From Rhizobium sp. R634 (lineage in GTDB: Bacteria; Pseudomonadota; Alphaproteobacteria; Rhizobiales; Rhizobiaceae): a stretch of DNA of 64,000 nt. Of this stretch, positions 1 to 9,800 are shown piece after piece (the first letter of the stretch is position 1; every line of letters starts with the position of its first letter). A model generated the notes under the pieces. It did no database searches. It saw only the letters and a list, made by a program, of their open reading frames with translations, and was not told the DNA's origin. Made by a program: the position numbers and the translations under genes. The stretch lies in NCBI RefSeq assembly GCF_002211305.1, contig NZ_LOKW01000023.1:310001-374000 (forward strand), in the 5' to 3' direction.

Positions 1-2
1 CA

Positions 3-278
3 GCTGACCCGGCTATATCCGATGACGTTGCTACGGTCGCACGCGACCCACGAAAAGCCTCCCAGGCTGGCGATGGTGCAAAGCGAAAGCCTAGCAAGCG
101 GGGGAAGACAGCGGCAAGGAGTGAAGTTGTTCCGCCACCCTCTCCAGGCGTTCGCGCCGTTTCTGACGATGCGATCAGCCTCGATGAAGAGATCACGCTG
201 CTCCGTGAGCAATTGGCGCGCAAGCTTCGGCTGCAAAATGCACAACTAAAGAGAATGCTGGCGCGGTTCGAACGCTGA
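3..278 (+). CDS. SyrB-like regulator, C-terminal fragment
   Basis: An open frame runs from the left edge to the TGA at 276-278 and gives about 91 residues; the start lies outside the window. The N-terminal half is rich in Lys, Arg, Ala and Pro (KRKPSKRGKTAARSE), and the end is a leucine-rich helix of the form DEEITLLREQLARKLRLQ followed by NAQLKRMLARF. A basic, low-complexity region followed by a short C-terminal coiled coil is the layout of the rhizobial SyrB family (SyrB itself is a symbiosis regulator of Sinorhizobium). The assignment is by resemblance only. Its role here is unknown and it may be an isolated accessory copy. Confidence 0.5.
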   Translation, partial: ADPAISDDVATVARDPRKASQAGDGAKRKPSKRGKTAARSEVVPPPSPGVRAVSDDAISLDEEITLLREQLARKLRLQNAQLKRMLARFER

Positions 279-498
279 ACGTGTCATTCTCCATCGCACC
301 AACTGGTGCCAGTCTCTTGACTGGGCAACTTGTTACACTAGCGCCTTCCATAGCGTCCAGCTACCGACATTGATGCTGGCCGGGGTCACCGCAGCTCCGA
401 GTGGGATCGACGGATAAATTGCGCTGACACCTGCGACTAGGCCTGCAACGCCGCGAAGCGTCGGGTCTGTTTACCTTCACGTCACCAGCGGATCGCCG

Positions 499-714
499 TC
501 ATAGATCTGACAGCGCCCTATGCTGAGACGCAGCTGCCTTCAACGTTTCGACCGTTCGGTTTCCTTCGCGAAACAGGTTGAGCATTACAGCTGCGGCAAG
601 CTCGACATCTGGACTGTCTTTAGGAAAACCGCGCTGCGACCTCCACGCCTCGAGCACATTGTCCAGGATGTTCAGCTCCTCCGGCCCAAACGTCGTTTCC
701 AGAAACTGATGCAT
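499..714 (-). CDS. Small conserved rhizobial protein of unknown function
   Basis: This 71-residue protein begins MHQFLETTFGPEEL and contains a segment (SPDVELAAAVMLNLFREG, then TVETLKAAA) predicted to be helical. Small proteins of this type recur on rhizobial replicons, but I know of no assigned function. It is transcribed away from the ParB-like gene at 886, so positions 715-885 probably hold two divergent promoters. There is no signal peptide or membrane segment. The overlapping frames in this stretch look like shadows. Confidence 0.6.
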   Translation of the reverse strand: MHQFLETTFGPEELNILDNVLEAWRSQRGFPKDSPDVELAAAVMLNLFREGNRTVETLKAAASQHRALSDL

Positions 715-885
715 GCTCGAATGACCCCTTCACAAGTGACGGCCGCAATATGGGGAGGGCTCGGCGCGGATCAAGGGCGGGTTCGCAGGTGGCGCGGTTG
801 CAAAGAGGAAGAGGAGGGAAGGGGAGCTGTGACGGATTGAGAGGGTTGGAGAGAGTCTCCGTCCGGTCCGTCATGGAGAAACGAC

Positions 886-3003
886 ATGGCACAAGCCACC
901 CCGAAAATCACCCTCAGTTCAGCCCGCGACATCCCCTTCAACAAGCTCGTGCTGAGCCAGCAAAACGTCCGCAAGATCAAGGCGAGTGTGTCGATCGAAG
1001 ATCTGGCGGAGGACATCGCCCATCGCGGTCTTCTGACCAGCCTAAACGTGCGTCCGGAAGTCGATGCAGAGGGCAAGGAAACCGGTATCTACCGGATCCC
1101 GGCCGGCGGGCGCCGGTATCGCGCCCTTGAACGGCTGGTATCGCAAAAGCGGCTTGCCAAGACGGCCGGTGTTCCCTGCATTGTCAGCAGCGGCGAGACG
1201 CTTGAAGTTGAGGATTCTCTTGCCGAAAACGTCCAGCGCGTCGGCCTGCATCCGCTCGATCAGTTCCGCGCCTTCCAGACGCTGCGGGAGCAGGGGCTCG
1301 GCGAGGAGGAGATTGCCGCGCGCTTCTTCGTCTCGGTCGCCACCGTGAGGCAGCGCCTGCGGCTTGCATCCGTCTCGCCGCGGCTTCTCGACTTCTACGC
1401 AGAAGACGAAATGAAGCTCGAGCAGATCATGGCGTTCTCGATCACCAACGATCATGTCCGTCAGGAACAGGTCTGGGATACGATCTCGCGGTCGCATAGC
1501 CGCGAGCCATACTATATCCGGCGCCTGCTGACGGAAACGGCCATCCGCGCCAGCGACCGCCGCGCCGTCTATGTCGGCATCGACGTCTACGAGGCCGCCG
1601 GTGGCGTGGTGATGCGCGATCTCTTCGAGCAGGATCAGGGCGGATGGCTGCAGGATCCGGCGGTGCTGGAGCAGCTCGCGCTCGAAAAGCTCAAGGTCGA
1701 CGCCGACGCGATCCAAGAGGCCGAGGGCTGGAAATGGATCGAGGTCGCCTTCGATTTCCCCTATGGCCATACATCAGGGCTGCGTCGCTTCTATGGCGAA
1801 CAGGCCGAGATGACCGAGGAGGAGCTCGCTCGCTATGATGCCACAAGGGCCGAGTACGATAAGCTCGATGGGGACTATGCCGCGGCGAGCGAACACTCGG
1901 AGTCGACGGAACAGAAGCTCGAAGAACTCGGTGCGGAGCTCGACCGGCTCAATGATCGGCCGTATGTCTTCGATGTCGAGGAGGTTGCTCGCGGCGGCGT
2001 TTTTGTTTCGCTGGGCGCCGGCGGCGAGCTCAAGATCGAACGGGGCTTCGTACGGCCAGAAGACGAGCAGCAAGCCGAGGTCGATACCCCCGATGCTGAC
2101 GGCGCGGGAAGCGTCGATTTTGACGGCGGTCCATTGGTCACCGACGGATCGGCCAGCAGCGGCGATCAGCTGGAAGACGAGGACGAGATGATTAAGCCCC
2201 TCCCTGATCGCCTGGTTCTCGATCTGACGGCCGTGCGGACCATCGCGCTGCGTAACGCGCTCGCCAACGATCCGGTCATGGCCTTCATTGCCGTACTGCA
2301 TGCCTTCGTGCTGAAGACCTTCTATCTCTACGGCTCGGATTCATGCCTGGAGGTGACCCTGCAGAGCGCCAGGTTCAGCCAGACCGAAGGACTTGCCGAC
2401 ACGGTATGGGCAAAGGAAATCGACCAGCGGCAGGAAGCCTGGGGTCAGGATCTGCCCAAGGATCCGAACGACCTCTGGGCGTTTCTGATCGCACTCGACG
2501 AGGTCAGCCGCCAGGCACTGTTTGCCCATTGCGCCTCGCTGGCGGTCAACGCGGTGATCGAGCCCTGGAACAAGCGGACCCGCGCAGTCGCACATGCCGA
2601 TCAACTGGCCCGATCGATCGGTTTCGGGATGGTCGAGGCAGGATGGACACCGACCACTGACAACTACCTTGGCCGCGTCACCAAGGCCCGCATCCTGCAG
2701 GCGGTCCGCGAGGCGAAGGGCGATCAGCCGGCGGAGCTGATCGGCCATCTCAAGAAGACCGACATGGCCCGCGAGGCAGAGCGGCTGATGACCGGCAGCG
2801 ATTGGCTGCCGGAACCGCTCCGGCTTGTCACGGACAGCGCGTCGGTCGAGCCGGCGACTGTCGAAGCCGGGGAGATCGCCGATGGCGGGACGGTCGATGC
2901 ACCGGCCCGCGACCTGCCGGCTTTCCTCACCGACGATATCGATGATGTCTCCACGTCCACCGACGAGATCGACGAACGCCAGCATCTCGACGCGGCCGAA
3001 TAA
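886..3003 (+). CDS. ParB/Spo0J-family nuclease-domain protein (plasmid type)
   Basis: This 705-residue protein has an N-terminal ParB/Srx domain (roughly residues 12-120) with the GGRRYRALERL box at 74-84 and ENVQR at 114-118, then a helix-turn-helix at about 139-165. The remaining 500 residues, including an acidic stretch near 395-430, are not standard ParB. It is more than twice the usual length of a chromosomal ParB, and no parA is adjacent, so a DNA-binding or nuclease role in plasmid biology is likelier than classical partition. A GGAG ribosome site lies just before ATG 886. A strong hairpin separates it from the next gene. Confidence 0.8.
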   Translation: MAQATPKITLSSARDIPFNKLVLSQQNVRKIKASVSIEDLAEDIAHRGLLTSLNVRPEVDAEGKETGIYRIPAGGRRYRALERLVSQKRLAKTAGVPCIVSSGETLEVEDSLAENVQRVGLHPLDQFRAFQTLREQGLGEEEIAARFFVSVATVRQRLRLASVSPRLLDFYAEDEMKLEQIMAFSITNDHVRQEQVWDTISRSHSREPYYIRRLLTETAIRASDRRAVYVGIDVYEAAGGVVMRDLFEQDQGGWLQDPAVLEQLALEKLKVDADAIQEAEGWKWIEVAFDFPYGHTSGLRRFYGEQAEMTEEELARYDATRAEYDKLDGDYAAASEHSESTEQKLEELGAELDRLNDRPYVFDVEEVARGGVFVSLGAGGELKIERGFVRPEDEQQAEVDTPDADGAGSVDFDGGPLVTDGSASSGDQLEDEDEMIKPLPDRLVLDLTAVRTIALRNALANDPVMAFIAVLHAFVLKTFYLYGSDSCLEVTLQSARFSQTEGLADTVWAKEIDQRQEAWGQDLPKDPNDLWAFLIALDEVSRQALFAHCASLAVNAVIEPWNKRTRAVAHADQLARSIGFGMVEAGWTPTTDNYLGRVTKARILQAVREAKGDQPAELIGHLKKTDMAREAERLMTGSDWLPEPLRLVTDSASVEPATVEAGEIADGGTVDAPARDLPAFLTDDIDDVSTSTDEIDERQHLDAAE

Positions 3004-3027
3004 TCCCATTCACCAGACTCAACCGAC

Positions 3028-3054
3028 GGCCCGGCTCCGCAAGGAGACCGGGCC
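3028..3054 (+). terminator. GC-rich intergenic hairpin after the ParB-like gene
   Basis: GGCCCGG-CTCC (3028-3038), loop GCAA, then GGAG-A-CCGGGCC (3043-3054) forms an 11-bp stem with one bulge. It has no clean T-run and is followed within 25 bp by the ribosome site of the next gene (TTTTCAGGAG), so it may act as an mRNA processing or attenuation element rather than a full terminator. The same hairpin-plus-TTTTCAGGAG arrangement recurs at 3765-3800. Confidence 0.5.
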
Positions 3055-3077
3055 GCATCTGTTTTCAGGAGAGTTCA

Positions 3078-3728
3078 ATGCCCGATTTTACGATCGAAAC
3101 CACCTATCACTTGCCGGTGTTCCGGCATCGCACCTATGCCGCCGAAACGCTGGAGGCGGCTTGCCGTGCTGCAATCGAAGACGACAACTGGGAGATCTCC
3201 GAGAAGGACCAGGATTCCTCCCGCGAAGTCCACGTCACCGGCGTCTGGAAGGGAACGCACGCTGCCTATACCGGCGCTTCGATCCCGGTGCCGCCGCAAT
3301 TCGATGAAGCGGTCCAACGTCGAGCCCGCCATTTCGAAATTTTGCTTGGTCTCTTGAAGATCTTCCTCGACGATGCCCATGCAGCGCGTGAACCATCGCT
3401 CGATTGGCTTGCCCGTTCAGCTTGGGAGATCGCGCGGGGAGAAGCCATTCTCGCGGGAAGTCCGGATCCTGACGAACCTGTCGACCCGCCAAAGCCTGTC
3501 CACGTTCTCGCCCGGCTGCAGGAAGATCGGGTTCGCGACGCCATTACCGCCGTTCTCGAGGTCGATCACAGTTTCGGTGGGCTTTCGACCGAGGCGGTCA
3601 GCGATGACGAAATCCACGAGGCATGTGTATCCATCGCAACGACGACGGACTTTTCTGACGTCGTCGGCAATGCCGAATTCCAGGCCGCGCTGACGGCGAT
3701 CCGGGCAGCGCACCTGCGCCTCCGCTGA
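3078..3728 (+). CDS. Conserved hypothetical plasmid protein
   Basis: This 216-residue soluble protein begins MPDFTIETTYHLPVFRHRTY. No catalytic motif, signal peptide or membrane span is visible. The first 60 residues (mixed strand/helix with EAACRAAIEDDNW) look like a small alpha/beta unit, and the C-terminal half is helical and ends in AALTAIRAAHLRLR. It is placed between the ParB-like gene and the DUF932 gene, with AGGAG about 10 bp before its ATG, and is probably in the same transcription unit as both. I do not recognise the family. Its constant company with plasmid-maintenance genes suggests an accessory role in plasmid biology, which is inference. Confidence 0.65.
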   Translation: MPDFTIETTYHLPVFRHRTYAAETLEAACRAAIEDDNWEISEKDQDSSREVHVTGVWKGTHAAYTGASIPVPPQFDEAVQRRARHFEILLGLLKIFLDDAHAAREPSLDWLARSAWEIARGEAILAGSPDPDEPVDPPKPVHVLARLQEDRVRDAITAVLEVDHSFGGLSTEAVSDDEIHEACVSIATTTDFSDVVGNAEFQAALTAIRAAHLRLR

Positions 3729-3764
3729 CACTGACCCAATCAGCGCTTCATATCCCTTCACCCC

Positions 3765-3786
3765 AGCCCGGACATTGCGCCGGGCT
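3765..3786 (+). terminator. Intergenic hairpin before the DUF932 gene
   Basis: AGCCCGG (3765-3771) and CCGGGCT (3780-3786) form a perfect 7-bp stem around an 8-nt loop, followed by CTTTGCTTTT and then the AGGAG ribosome site of the next gene. It could be a weak or readthrough terminator. Confidence 0.5.
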
Positions 3787-3810
3787 CTTTGCTTTTCAGG
3801 AGATAGTCCA

Positions 3811-5001
3811 ATGAACATCCCCAGCTCCAGCCCTCGGCCCACCACTTCCGGCTTCAAAGTCGATATTTCCCGCGGCGAACGGATCGGCCGCGTTTCGTCG
3901 GAATGGTTTACGCGCCCCGACGACGAACGGTTCCTCTCATTGACCGAGCTCTACGATACCGTTCGCTCCCGTGCCGACCGGGCGCAGGCGCGAACGATCG
4001 AGAGTGCCGCTATCCGCGTCGAGGCCACGCGCGACAACGCCGAGGGGCTCGAACTCCTTGTTCCCGGCCAGCGCCAGCCGATCGCGCCGACCCATTGGAG
4101 CTACGGCCAGCTCTGCGGCCTGGTCGGCGCGCCCGCCACCTATATGCGCCAACTGCCGGCGCCGCTTGCCGCCATCAACCTTCAGCACGGCCTGCTCAAT
4201 CACCGTGCCGAGCTGGTGAAAACACTCGAGATGGACGATGGCCGGCTCGAACTCCGGGCCGTCACCGGGCCGGAATACGGCCGCATCTGGGATCATGAAC
4301 TCGTCTCGGCGGTGATGAAGATCGCCGGCAATGGCACAGGCGATACGATGTGGAAGGTGCCCGGCGTGCTCGATTGGGCGACGATGACGCACAATCCCTT
4401 CGTCGACATCACCAAGGACACGACGACGCTCTACGCCAGTGACCGCGACGTGTTCCTGTTTCTGGTCGACGACACCCATCCAATCGAAGCCGGACGGTTG
4501 CCAAACGGCGAACCGGATCTTTATTTCCGTGGCTTTTATGCCTGGAATAGTGAAGTCGGGTCAAAGACGCTCGGCATCGCTTCCTTCTACCTTCGCGCCG
4601 TTTGTGCCAATCGCAACCTCTGGGGCACGGAAAACTTCGAAGAGATCACCATCCGGCATTCCAAGTTCGCCGCCCAGCGTTTCGCGCATGAAGCAGCTCC
4701 CGCGTTGACCAGTTTCGCCAATTCCTCACCGGCGCCGTTCGTGGCCGGCATCAAGGCGGCGCGTGAGCGGATCGTCGCGCGTAAGGACGAGGATCGCGAG
4801 ACCTTCCTGCGCCGTCGCGGCTTCTCGAAGGGGGAAACCGGCAAGGTGATCGAGATGGTCTTGTCGGAAGAAGGGCGTCCGCCGGAATCAGTCTTCGACT
4901 TCGTGCAGGGTATTACCGCACTGGCGCGCACCAAGACCAACCAGGACACGCGCCTGGAACTCGAAGGCAAGGCGAAGAAGCTGCTTGAAAGTGTCTCCTG
5001 A
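3811..5001 (+). CDS. DUF932 (phage/plasmid-like TIGR03299-type) protein
   Basis: The protein has 396 residues when started at ATG 3811, which has AGGAG ten bases upstream; a start at 3775 would run through the preceding hairpin. The layout matches DUF932 proteins common on phages and conjugative plasmids, with blocks such as LTELYDTV, GQLCGLVGAPATYMRQLP, the WDHELVSAV stretch, TTLYASDRDVFLFLVDD, a glycine/tryptophan-rich YFRGFYAWNSEVGSKT core and a C-terminal helical region. The biochemical role of the family is not established; it often sits beside DNA-modification and anti-restriction genes, as here. It is followed by a strong terminator. Confidence 0.8.
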   Translation: MNIPSSSPRPTTSGFKVDISRGERIGRVSSEWFTRPDDERFLSLTELYDTVRSRADRAQARTIESAAIRVEATRDNAEGLELLVPGQRQPIAPTHWSYGQLCGLVGAPATYMRQLPAPLAAINLQHGLLNHRAELVKTLEMDDGRLELRAVTGPEYGRIWDHELVSAVMKIAGNGTGDTMWKVPGVLDWATMTHNPFVDITKDTTTLYASDRDVFLFLVDDTHPIEAGRLPNGEPDLYFRGFYAWNSEVGSKTLGIASFYLRAVCANRNLWGTENFEEITIRHSKFAAQRFAHEAAPALTSFANSSPAPFVAGIKAARERIVARKDEDRETFLRRRGFSKGETGKVIEMVLSEEGRPPESVFDFVQGITALARTKTNQDTRLELEGKAKKLLESVS

Positions 5002-5052
5002 TCGGAATGCGACCGCGAGATCGCATCTCCGAAACTTTCCATCCCACCATGC

Positions 5053-5078
5053 GCCCGGCCTTTGTGCCGGGCTTTTTT
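5053..5078 (+). terminator. Rho-independent terminator after the DUF932 gene
   Basis: GCCCGGC (5053-5059), loop CTTTGT, GCCGGGC (5066-5072), then six T (5073-5078). This is a textbook intrinsic terminator and probably ends the ParB-DUF932 transcript. Confidence 0.85.
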
Positions 5079-5373
5079 GATTTCGGATATGCAATCCAAA
5101 TATCGCGACCCTTGCCGCTCCGGTCCCTGAAATTGGAGCTGTCGATTATGATAATTGGAAAGTCAAATACCTGTTGCTTGGGACTGGCTGGCATGAATTT
5201 TGGGACCCGGCAGTCGGTCGGATGCGTGCTTCCGGCTGCTGGTTGCCGCTGACAGGCGTCCGTCTCTCTCGACGGCGATCAGAGAGGGAGAGAGGGGCCG
5301 GAAAGGGTTGGCCTGGCGGGTTTAGAGAGCGCTCGACCGGGCCGATCCTTTCCTCGCTCTCGATGGGTTCTCC
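5079..5373 (+). promoter_or_regulatory. Promoter and long structured leader of the strawberry-notch gene
   Basis: A promoter-like pair, CTGAAA (5127-5132) and GATAAT (5150-5155), is separated by 17 bp, giving a leader of roughly 210 nt before ATG 5374. The leader contains GGAAAGG near 5300 and CCTTTCC near 5347 as a perfect long-range inverted repeat, with GGCC/GGCC pairing inside and a TCTCTCTC tract near 5263 that could compete for the GAGAGAG tract near 5285. The promoter and the GAGAGG-GCCGGAAAGG part recur, diverged, at 29357-29500. No conventional ribosome site is evident before the ATG. Confidence 0.4.
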
Positions 5374-8300
5374 ATGACCATCTCGTCTCTAGTCGCCGAC
5401 GCGGCCACACCCTCGATTGTTTCCATACCTCACGGCAGCCGAGGCGGCTCTATCCTCAATGCCGCCAATGGGCTGCTTGCTTTTCTTGAGCAGGGTCGGC
5501 CCGTCGGCTCTGCCGACCTGCGCACTGTTATGACCGACGTTTTCGGTGGCAGCGATGCGGCGGGCTTCTGGCTTTGGAAAGACGCCTATGAAGCGGCCGA
5601 AGTCGCTCAGGTCTTGTTCCTGCGTAAGTTCGGCACAGCAATCGCGGCCCGTTGCAATGCGCCGCAATTGGCGCTCGCGATGCTGACGAAAGTTGCAAAG
5701 CTCCTGCCGACCCACAGCCGGCGGTCGGAAGAGAGTCAGGCGCTGCAGCAGCTTTCAACCCCGCTTCCCCTGGCTTTTGTCGCTGCACGGGCCGCAGCGA
5801 TCAAGGCCGACGACCTTGTTCTCGAGCCCTCGGCCGGGACGGGGATGCTTGCAATCTTCGCCGAGCTTGCGCGCGCCCATCTCGCTCTCAACGAAATCGG
5901 CGACCTCCGTGCAGACGTGCTGCAAGAGCTGTTCTCCAAGAGGGTGGTCAGCAGGCACGATGCGGCTCACATCGACGACTATCTTGATGACGCGGTACGA
6001 CCGACCGTAGTGCTGATGAACCCGCCCTTTTCGGCCGGTGTCCATGTCGAAGGCAGAGTCGCTGACGCCGCCTGGCGTCATCTCTCTTCGGCTCTTGCGC
6101 GCCTTGCGCCCGGCGGTCGTCTGTTGACGATCACGGCTTCGTCGTTATCTCCTGACAACGGCAGATGGCGCGAGCCCTTCGTCCGACTTCAAACCCAGGG
6201 GACGGTAATCTTCAGTGCCGCCATCGATGGCCGTATTTACGCTCGCCATGGCACTACGGAGGAAACGCGCCTCACTGTCATCGATAAAGTTCCGGCACCT
6301 GATCCGGCGCGGGTGATCGCCTCCCGGAGCATGGCGCCGGATGTCGAAACGCTGCTGGAATGGATCGGCGACCTCCCGCCGCGTGCGGCATTGTCGTCCT
6401 CGCCGGCGGTTGCTCAAACCGCTGCGATAAAAGCATATTCGGTTCTCGATACTCGGAATCGGGATAGGTCACCAAAGCCTATTGCTCCGAAGGTCGAGAC
6501 CAGCGCCGCCACAGCTGCGAATGACATCGTCGAGCTTGCCTACGAGCTGGTTGACACCGACGTTCGAGCTGAACCGAAAATTGGCGTCGACGTTGTCTAC
6601 GAACCTTACCGCCTGCAGACGATCCGTATCCCGAATGCCAAACCGCATCCGGATCGGCTGGTCGAGTCGATGGCGATGGCATCGGTCGCACCGCCGCAGC
6701 CGGGCTATCGTCCGCATCTGCCGCGCTTCATCGTCGAGAGCGGCGCACTTTCAGATGCTCAGTTGGAAAGCGTCATCTATGCGGGGGAAGCCCATAGCGG
6801 CCATCTCGCCGGCAACTGGACGGTCGATACGTCGTGGGACAATCTCAAAGCGGCGAGGGACGAAGACCAAAGTGCGGTACGTTTCCGTCGTGGTTGGTTC
6901 CTCGGCGACGGTACCGGCGCGGGCAAAGGTCGGCAAGTCGCCGGCATCATCCTCGACAACTGGCTGAAGGGAAGGCGCCGGCACGTCTGGATCTCGAAAT
7001 CCGACAAGCTGATCGAGGACGCCCAACGCGACTGGAGTGCGCTCGGTCAAGAAAAGCTGCTGGTGACGCCGCTCTCGCGCTTTCGTCAGGGACGGCCGAT
7101 CCAACTGCAGGAGGGAATCCTGTTCGTCACCTTCGCGACGCTCCGCAGCAACGAGCGCGAGGGAAAAGACTCACGCGTTCAGCAGATCGTCGATTGGTTG
7201 GGCCAAGAGGCGGGGAATGGCGAAGCCGCGACAGGGAACGAAATGCGCTTTGATGGCGTGATCGTTTTCGACGAAGGCCATGCCATGGCCAATGCTGCCG
7301 GCGGCAAGACCGATCGCGGCGACAAGGCCGCCTCGCAGCAGGGAAGGGCAGGGCTTCGACTGCAACGCGCGCTTCCCGATGCCCGCGTCGTCTACGTCTC
7401 GGCCACCGGTGCCACGGATGTCGAGTCTCTCGCCTATGCCGAACGGCTCGGTCTCTGGGGCGGCGCCGACTTCCCGTTTCCCACCCGTTCGGAATTCATC
7501 GCCGCGATCGAGGACGGCGGCGTCGCCGCCATGGAAGTGCTTGCCCGCGATCTGAAGGCGCTTGGACTCTACGCCTCCCGCTCGCTCTCCTTCGAGGGTG
7601 TCGAATACGACATCGTCGAACATCGCCTGACCGACGAGCAGATCCGCATCTACGATGCCTATGCGGAAGCATTCCAGGTCATCCACAATCATCTCGATGC
7701 CGCAATGCAGGCGGCTGGGATCATCGGCGCGACCGGCACGTTGAACCGCAACGCCAAGGCGGCGGCCCGCTCGGCCTTCGAGAGCTCGAAGCAGCGCTTC
7801 TTCAATCATCTGCTGATCTCGATGAAGACACCATCGCTGTTGAAGTCCGTCGAGGATGATCTGAAGGCGGGACATGCGGCGATCATCCAGATTGTCTCGA
7901 CCGGCGAGGCGCTCACCGAACGCCGGCTGGCGCAGATCCCGACATCGGAATGGAACGACATTCAGGTCGACGTCACCCCGCGCGAATATGTGCTCGGCTA
8001 TCTCGCGCATTCGTTTCCCGTCCAACTATTCGAGGAATTCTCCGATGGCGACGGCAATCTCAGTTCACGACCCGTCTACGATGCCAGCGGGCAACCGGTT
8101 CTATGCCGCGAGGCCGTCCAGCGCCGTGACGAACTGATCGAAAAGCTGGGTAGCCTTGCGGCGGTCTCGACTGCCCTCGATCAGATCGTCCAGCGTTTCG
8201 GGACTGAGATGGTGGCGGAGATCACCGGCCGCTCACGCCGCATCGTCCGCAAGGATAGCGGATCGATCAGCCGCTATGCTGTCGAAAACCGGCCGGGCTT

Positions 8301-9789
8301 GGCCAACCTCGACGAAACCCGAGCCTTCATGGAGGACCAGAAGCGCATCCTGATCTTTTCGGACGCGGGGGGCACTGGTCGCTCCTATCACGCGGAACTG
8401 ACGGCCAAGAACCAGCGCCTGCGAGTTCATTATTTGCTTGAGGCCGGCTGGCGCGCCGACGTGGCGATCCAGGGGCTCGGTCGCAGCCATCGCACCAATC
8501 AGAAGCAGCCGCCCCTGTTTCGCCCTGTCACCACCAACGTCAAGGCCGAACGGCGCTTTCTCTCCACCATCGCCCGGCGGCTCGACACACTTGGCGCCAT
8601 CACCCGCGGCCAGCGCCAGACCGGCGGACAGGGCATGTTTCGCAGCGAGGATAATCTCGAATCCCAATATTCCCGCGATGCGCTCCGGCAGTTCTACGGG
8701 CTGCTTTACGCCGGCCAGATCGGTGGATGCTCGCTCAGCCAATTCGAGGCGGTGACTGGTCTATCGCTGACGTCGGATGAAGGCGGCCTGAAGGACGACC
8801 TGCCGCCAATCCAGACATTTCTTAATCGAATGCTGGCGCTGACGATCGCAATGCAGAACCTGTTGTTCGATGCTTTCGAGCAATTGCTGACCGCACGGAT
8901 CGAGGGCGCCATTGCGGCGGGAGTCTATGACAAGGGTCTGGAGACGATCACCGCCGACAGCATGAAGCTGACCGATCGGCGGACGATCTACACCCATGCC
9001 AACGGCGCGCAGTCGCATCTGCTGACGATCGAAGAGAAGCGCCGCAACCAGCCGATGTCGCTCGCCGATGTCCAGGCTTTGGTGCAGCAGGATCCACGCG
9101 CAACGCTGATGATCAACGGCAAGTCCGGCCGCGCCGCAGTCATGGTGCCGACGCTGTCGATCATGCTCGACGATGGCTCGATCCAGCCGCGCGTCTCTTT
9201 GCTCCGGCCGCTCGATGAGTTGCGCTTCGAAGTCCGTCAACTGGAAGAGACCAACTGGGAAGCGGCCGACCTGAGGAGCTTCGAGAAGGCCTGGATAGCC
9301 GAGATAAATAATCTGCCGGAATTCTCCGTCTCGACGCTGCACATCGTCAGCGGTTTGCTTCTGCCGATCTGGCGCCTGCTGCCGCAGGATTATCGCCGCG
9401 TCTATCGATTGGAGACGGATGACGGCGAGCGCATCGTGGGTCGCGTCATCGCCACGTCGGTGCTTTCCGCGCTTTGCCGTAATCTCGGTGTGGATCAGGC
9501 CCAGACGATATCAGCCGCACAGGCTTGGGCCTCGCTCATCGGCGGATCATCGGTGGCCGTGCTTGCCGGCGATCTCAGCCTGCGTCGCGTCCGGGTGATG
9601 AATGACCACCGGATCGAACTCGCCGGCTTCAGCGATGGCATGCGCGACTGGTTGAAAGCCATCGGACTTTTCTCTGAAATCATTGCCTGGAAAACGCGGT
9701 TCTTCTTGCCCGTGACGGAGGAAGGACCGTCGATCCTCAATAGGCTGATCGAGCGTCATTGGCTGCTCGAGCTCTCGAGCCGAAGCTGA
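5374..9789 (+). CDS. Methyltransferase-strawberry notch helicase fusion (DarB-like)
   Basis: A 1471-residue protein. The N-terminal part carries N6-adenine methyltransferase motifs: SAM-binding LEPSAGTGM at about 149-157 and catalytic NPPF near 215. The central part is a superfamily 2 helicase of the strawberry-notch type: Walker A GTGAGKG near 512, DEGH near 631, ATGATD near 676, and a motif VI-like GRSHRTNQ near 1035. Fused methyltransferase and SNF2-like helicase domains are known from phage P1 DarB, an anti-restriction protein, and from mobile elements. Protection of incoming plasmid DNA is therefore a reasonable inference. It is followed closely (11 bp) by the Toprim gene, so the two are probably co-transcribed. 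Confidence 0.85.
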   Translation: MTISSLVADAATPSIVSIPHGSRGGSILNAANGLLAFLEQGRPVGSADLRTVMTDVFGGSDAAGFWLWKDAYEAAEVAQVLFLRKFGTAIAARCNAPQLALAMLTKVAKLLPTHSRRSEESQALQQLSTPLPLAFVAARAAAIKADDLVLEPSAGTGMLAIFAELARAHLALNEIGDLRADVLQELFSKRVVSRHDAAHIDDYLDDAVRPTVVLMNPPFSAGVHVEGRVADAAWRHLSSALARLAPGGRLLTITASSLSPDNGRWREPFVRLQTQGTVIFSAAIDGRIYARHGTTEETRLTVIDKVPAPDPARVIASRSMAPDVETLLEWIGDLPPRAALSSSPAVAQTAAIKAYSVLDTRNRDRSPKPIAPKVETSAATAANDIVELAYELVDTDVRAEPKIGVDVVYEPYRLQTIRIPNAKPHPDRLVESMAMASVAPPQPGYRPHLPRFIVESGALSDAQLESVIYAGEAHSGHLAGNWTVDTSWDNLKAARDEDQSAVRFRRGWFLGDGTGAGKGRQVAGIILDNWLKGRRRHVWISKSDKLIEDAQRDWSALGQEKLLVTPLSRFRQGRPIQLQEGILFVTFATLRSNEREGKDSRVQQIVDWLGQEAGNGEAATGNEMRFDGVIVFDEGHAMANAAGGKTDRGDKAASQQGRAGLRLQRALPDARVVYVSATGATDVESLAYAERLGLWGGADFPFPTRSEFIAAIEDGGVAAMEVLARDLKALGLYASRSLSFEGVEYDIVEHRLTDEQIRIYDAYAEAFQVIHNHLDAAMQAAGIIGATGTLNRNAKAAARSAFESSKQRFFNHLLISMKTPSLLKSVEDDLKAGHAAIIQIVSTGEALTERRLAQIPTSEWNDIQVDVTPREYVLGYLAHSFPVQLFEEFSDGDGNLSSRPVYDASGQPVLCREAVQRRDELIEKLGSLAAVSTALDQIVQRFGTEMVAEITGRSRRIVRKDSGSISRYAVENRPGLANLDETRAFMEDQKRILIFSDAGGTGRSYHAELTAKNQRLRVHYLLEAGWRADVAIQGLGRSHRTNQKQPPLFRPVTTNVKAERRFLSTIARRLDTLGAITRGQRQTGGQGMFRSEDNLESQYSRDALRQFYGLLYAGQIGGCSLSQFEAVTGLSLTSDEGGLKDDLPPIQTFLNRMLALTIAMQNLLFDAFEQLLTARIEGAIAAGVYDKGLETITADSMKLTDRRTIYTHANGAQSHLLTIEEKRRNQPMSLADVQALVQQDPRATLMINGKSGRAAVMVPTLSIMLDDGSIQPRVSLLRPLDELRFEVRQLEETNWEAADLRSFEKAWIAEINNLPEFSVSTLHIVSGLLLPIWRLLPQDYRRVYRLETDDGERIVGRVIATSVLSALCRNLGVDQAQTISAAQAWASLIGGSSVAVLAGDLSLRRVRVMNDHRIELAGFSDGMRDWLKAIGLFSEIIAWKTRFFLPVTEEGPSILNRLIERHWLLELSSRS

Positions 9790-9800
9790 GGGAGGTGATC

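Noticed and set aside
1042..1770. 242-codon frame on the minus strand opposite the ParB-like gene
   Set aside because: It lies wholly opposite a gene with strong motifs, has no ribosome site and shows the composition expected of an antisense shadow in GC-rich DNA.
886..3003. Classical parAB partition locus
   Set aside because: No ParA-type ATPase is adjacent and the protein is far longer than partition ParB, so a plain partition call was not made.
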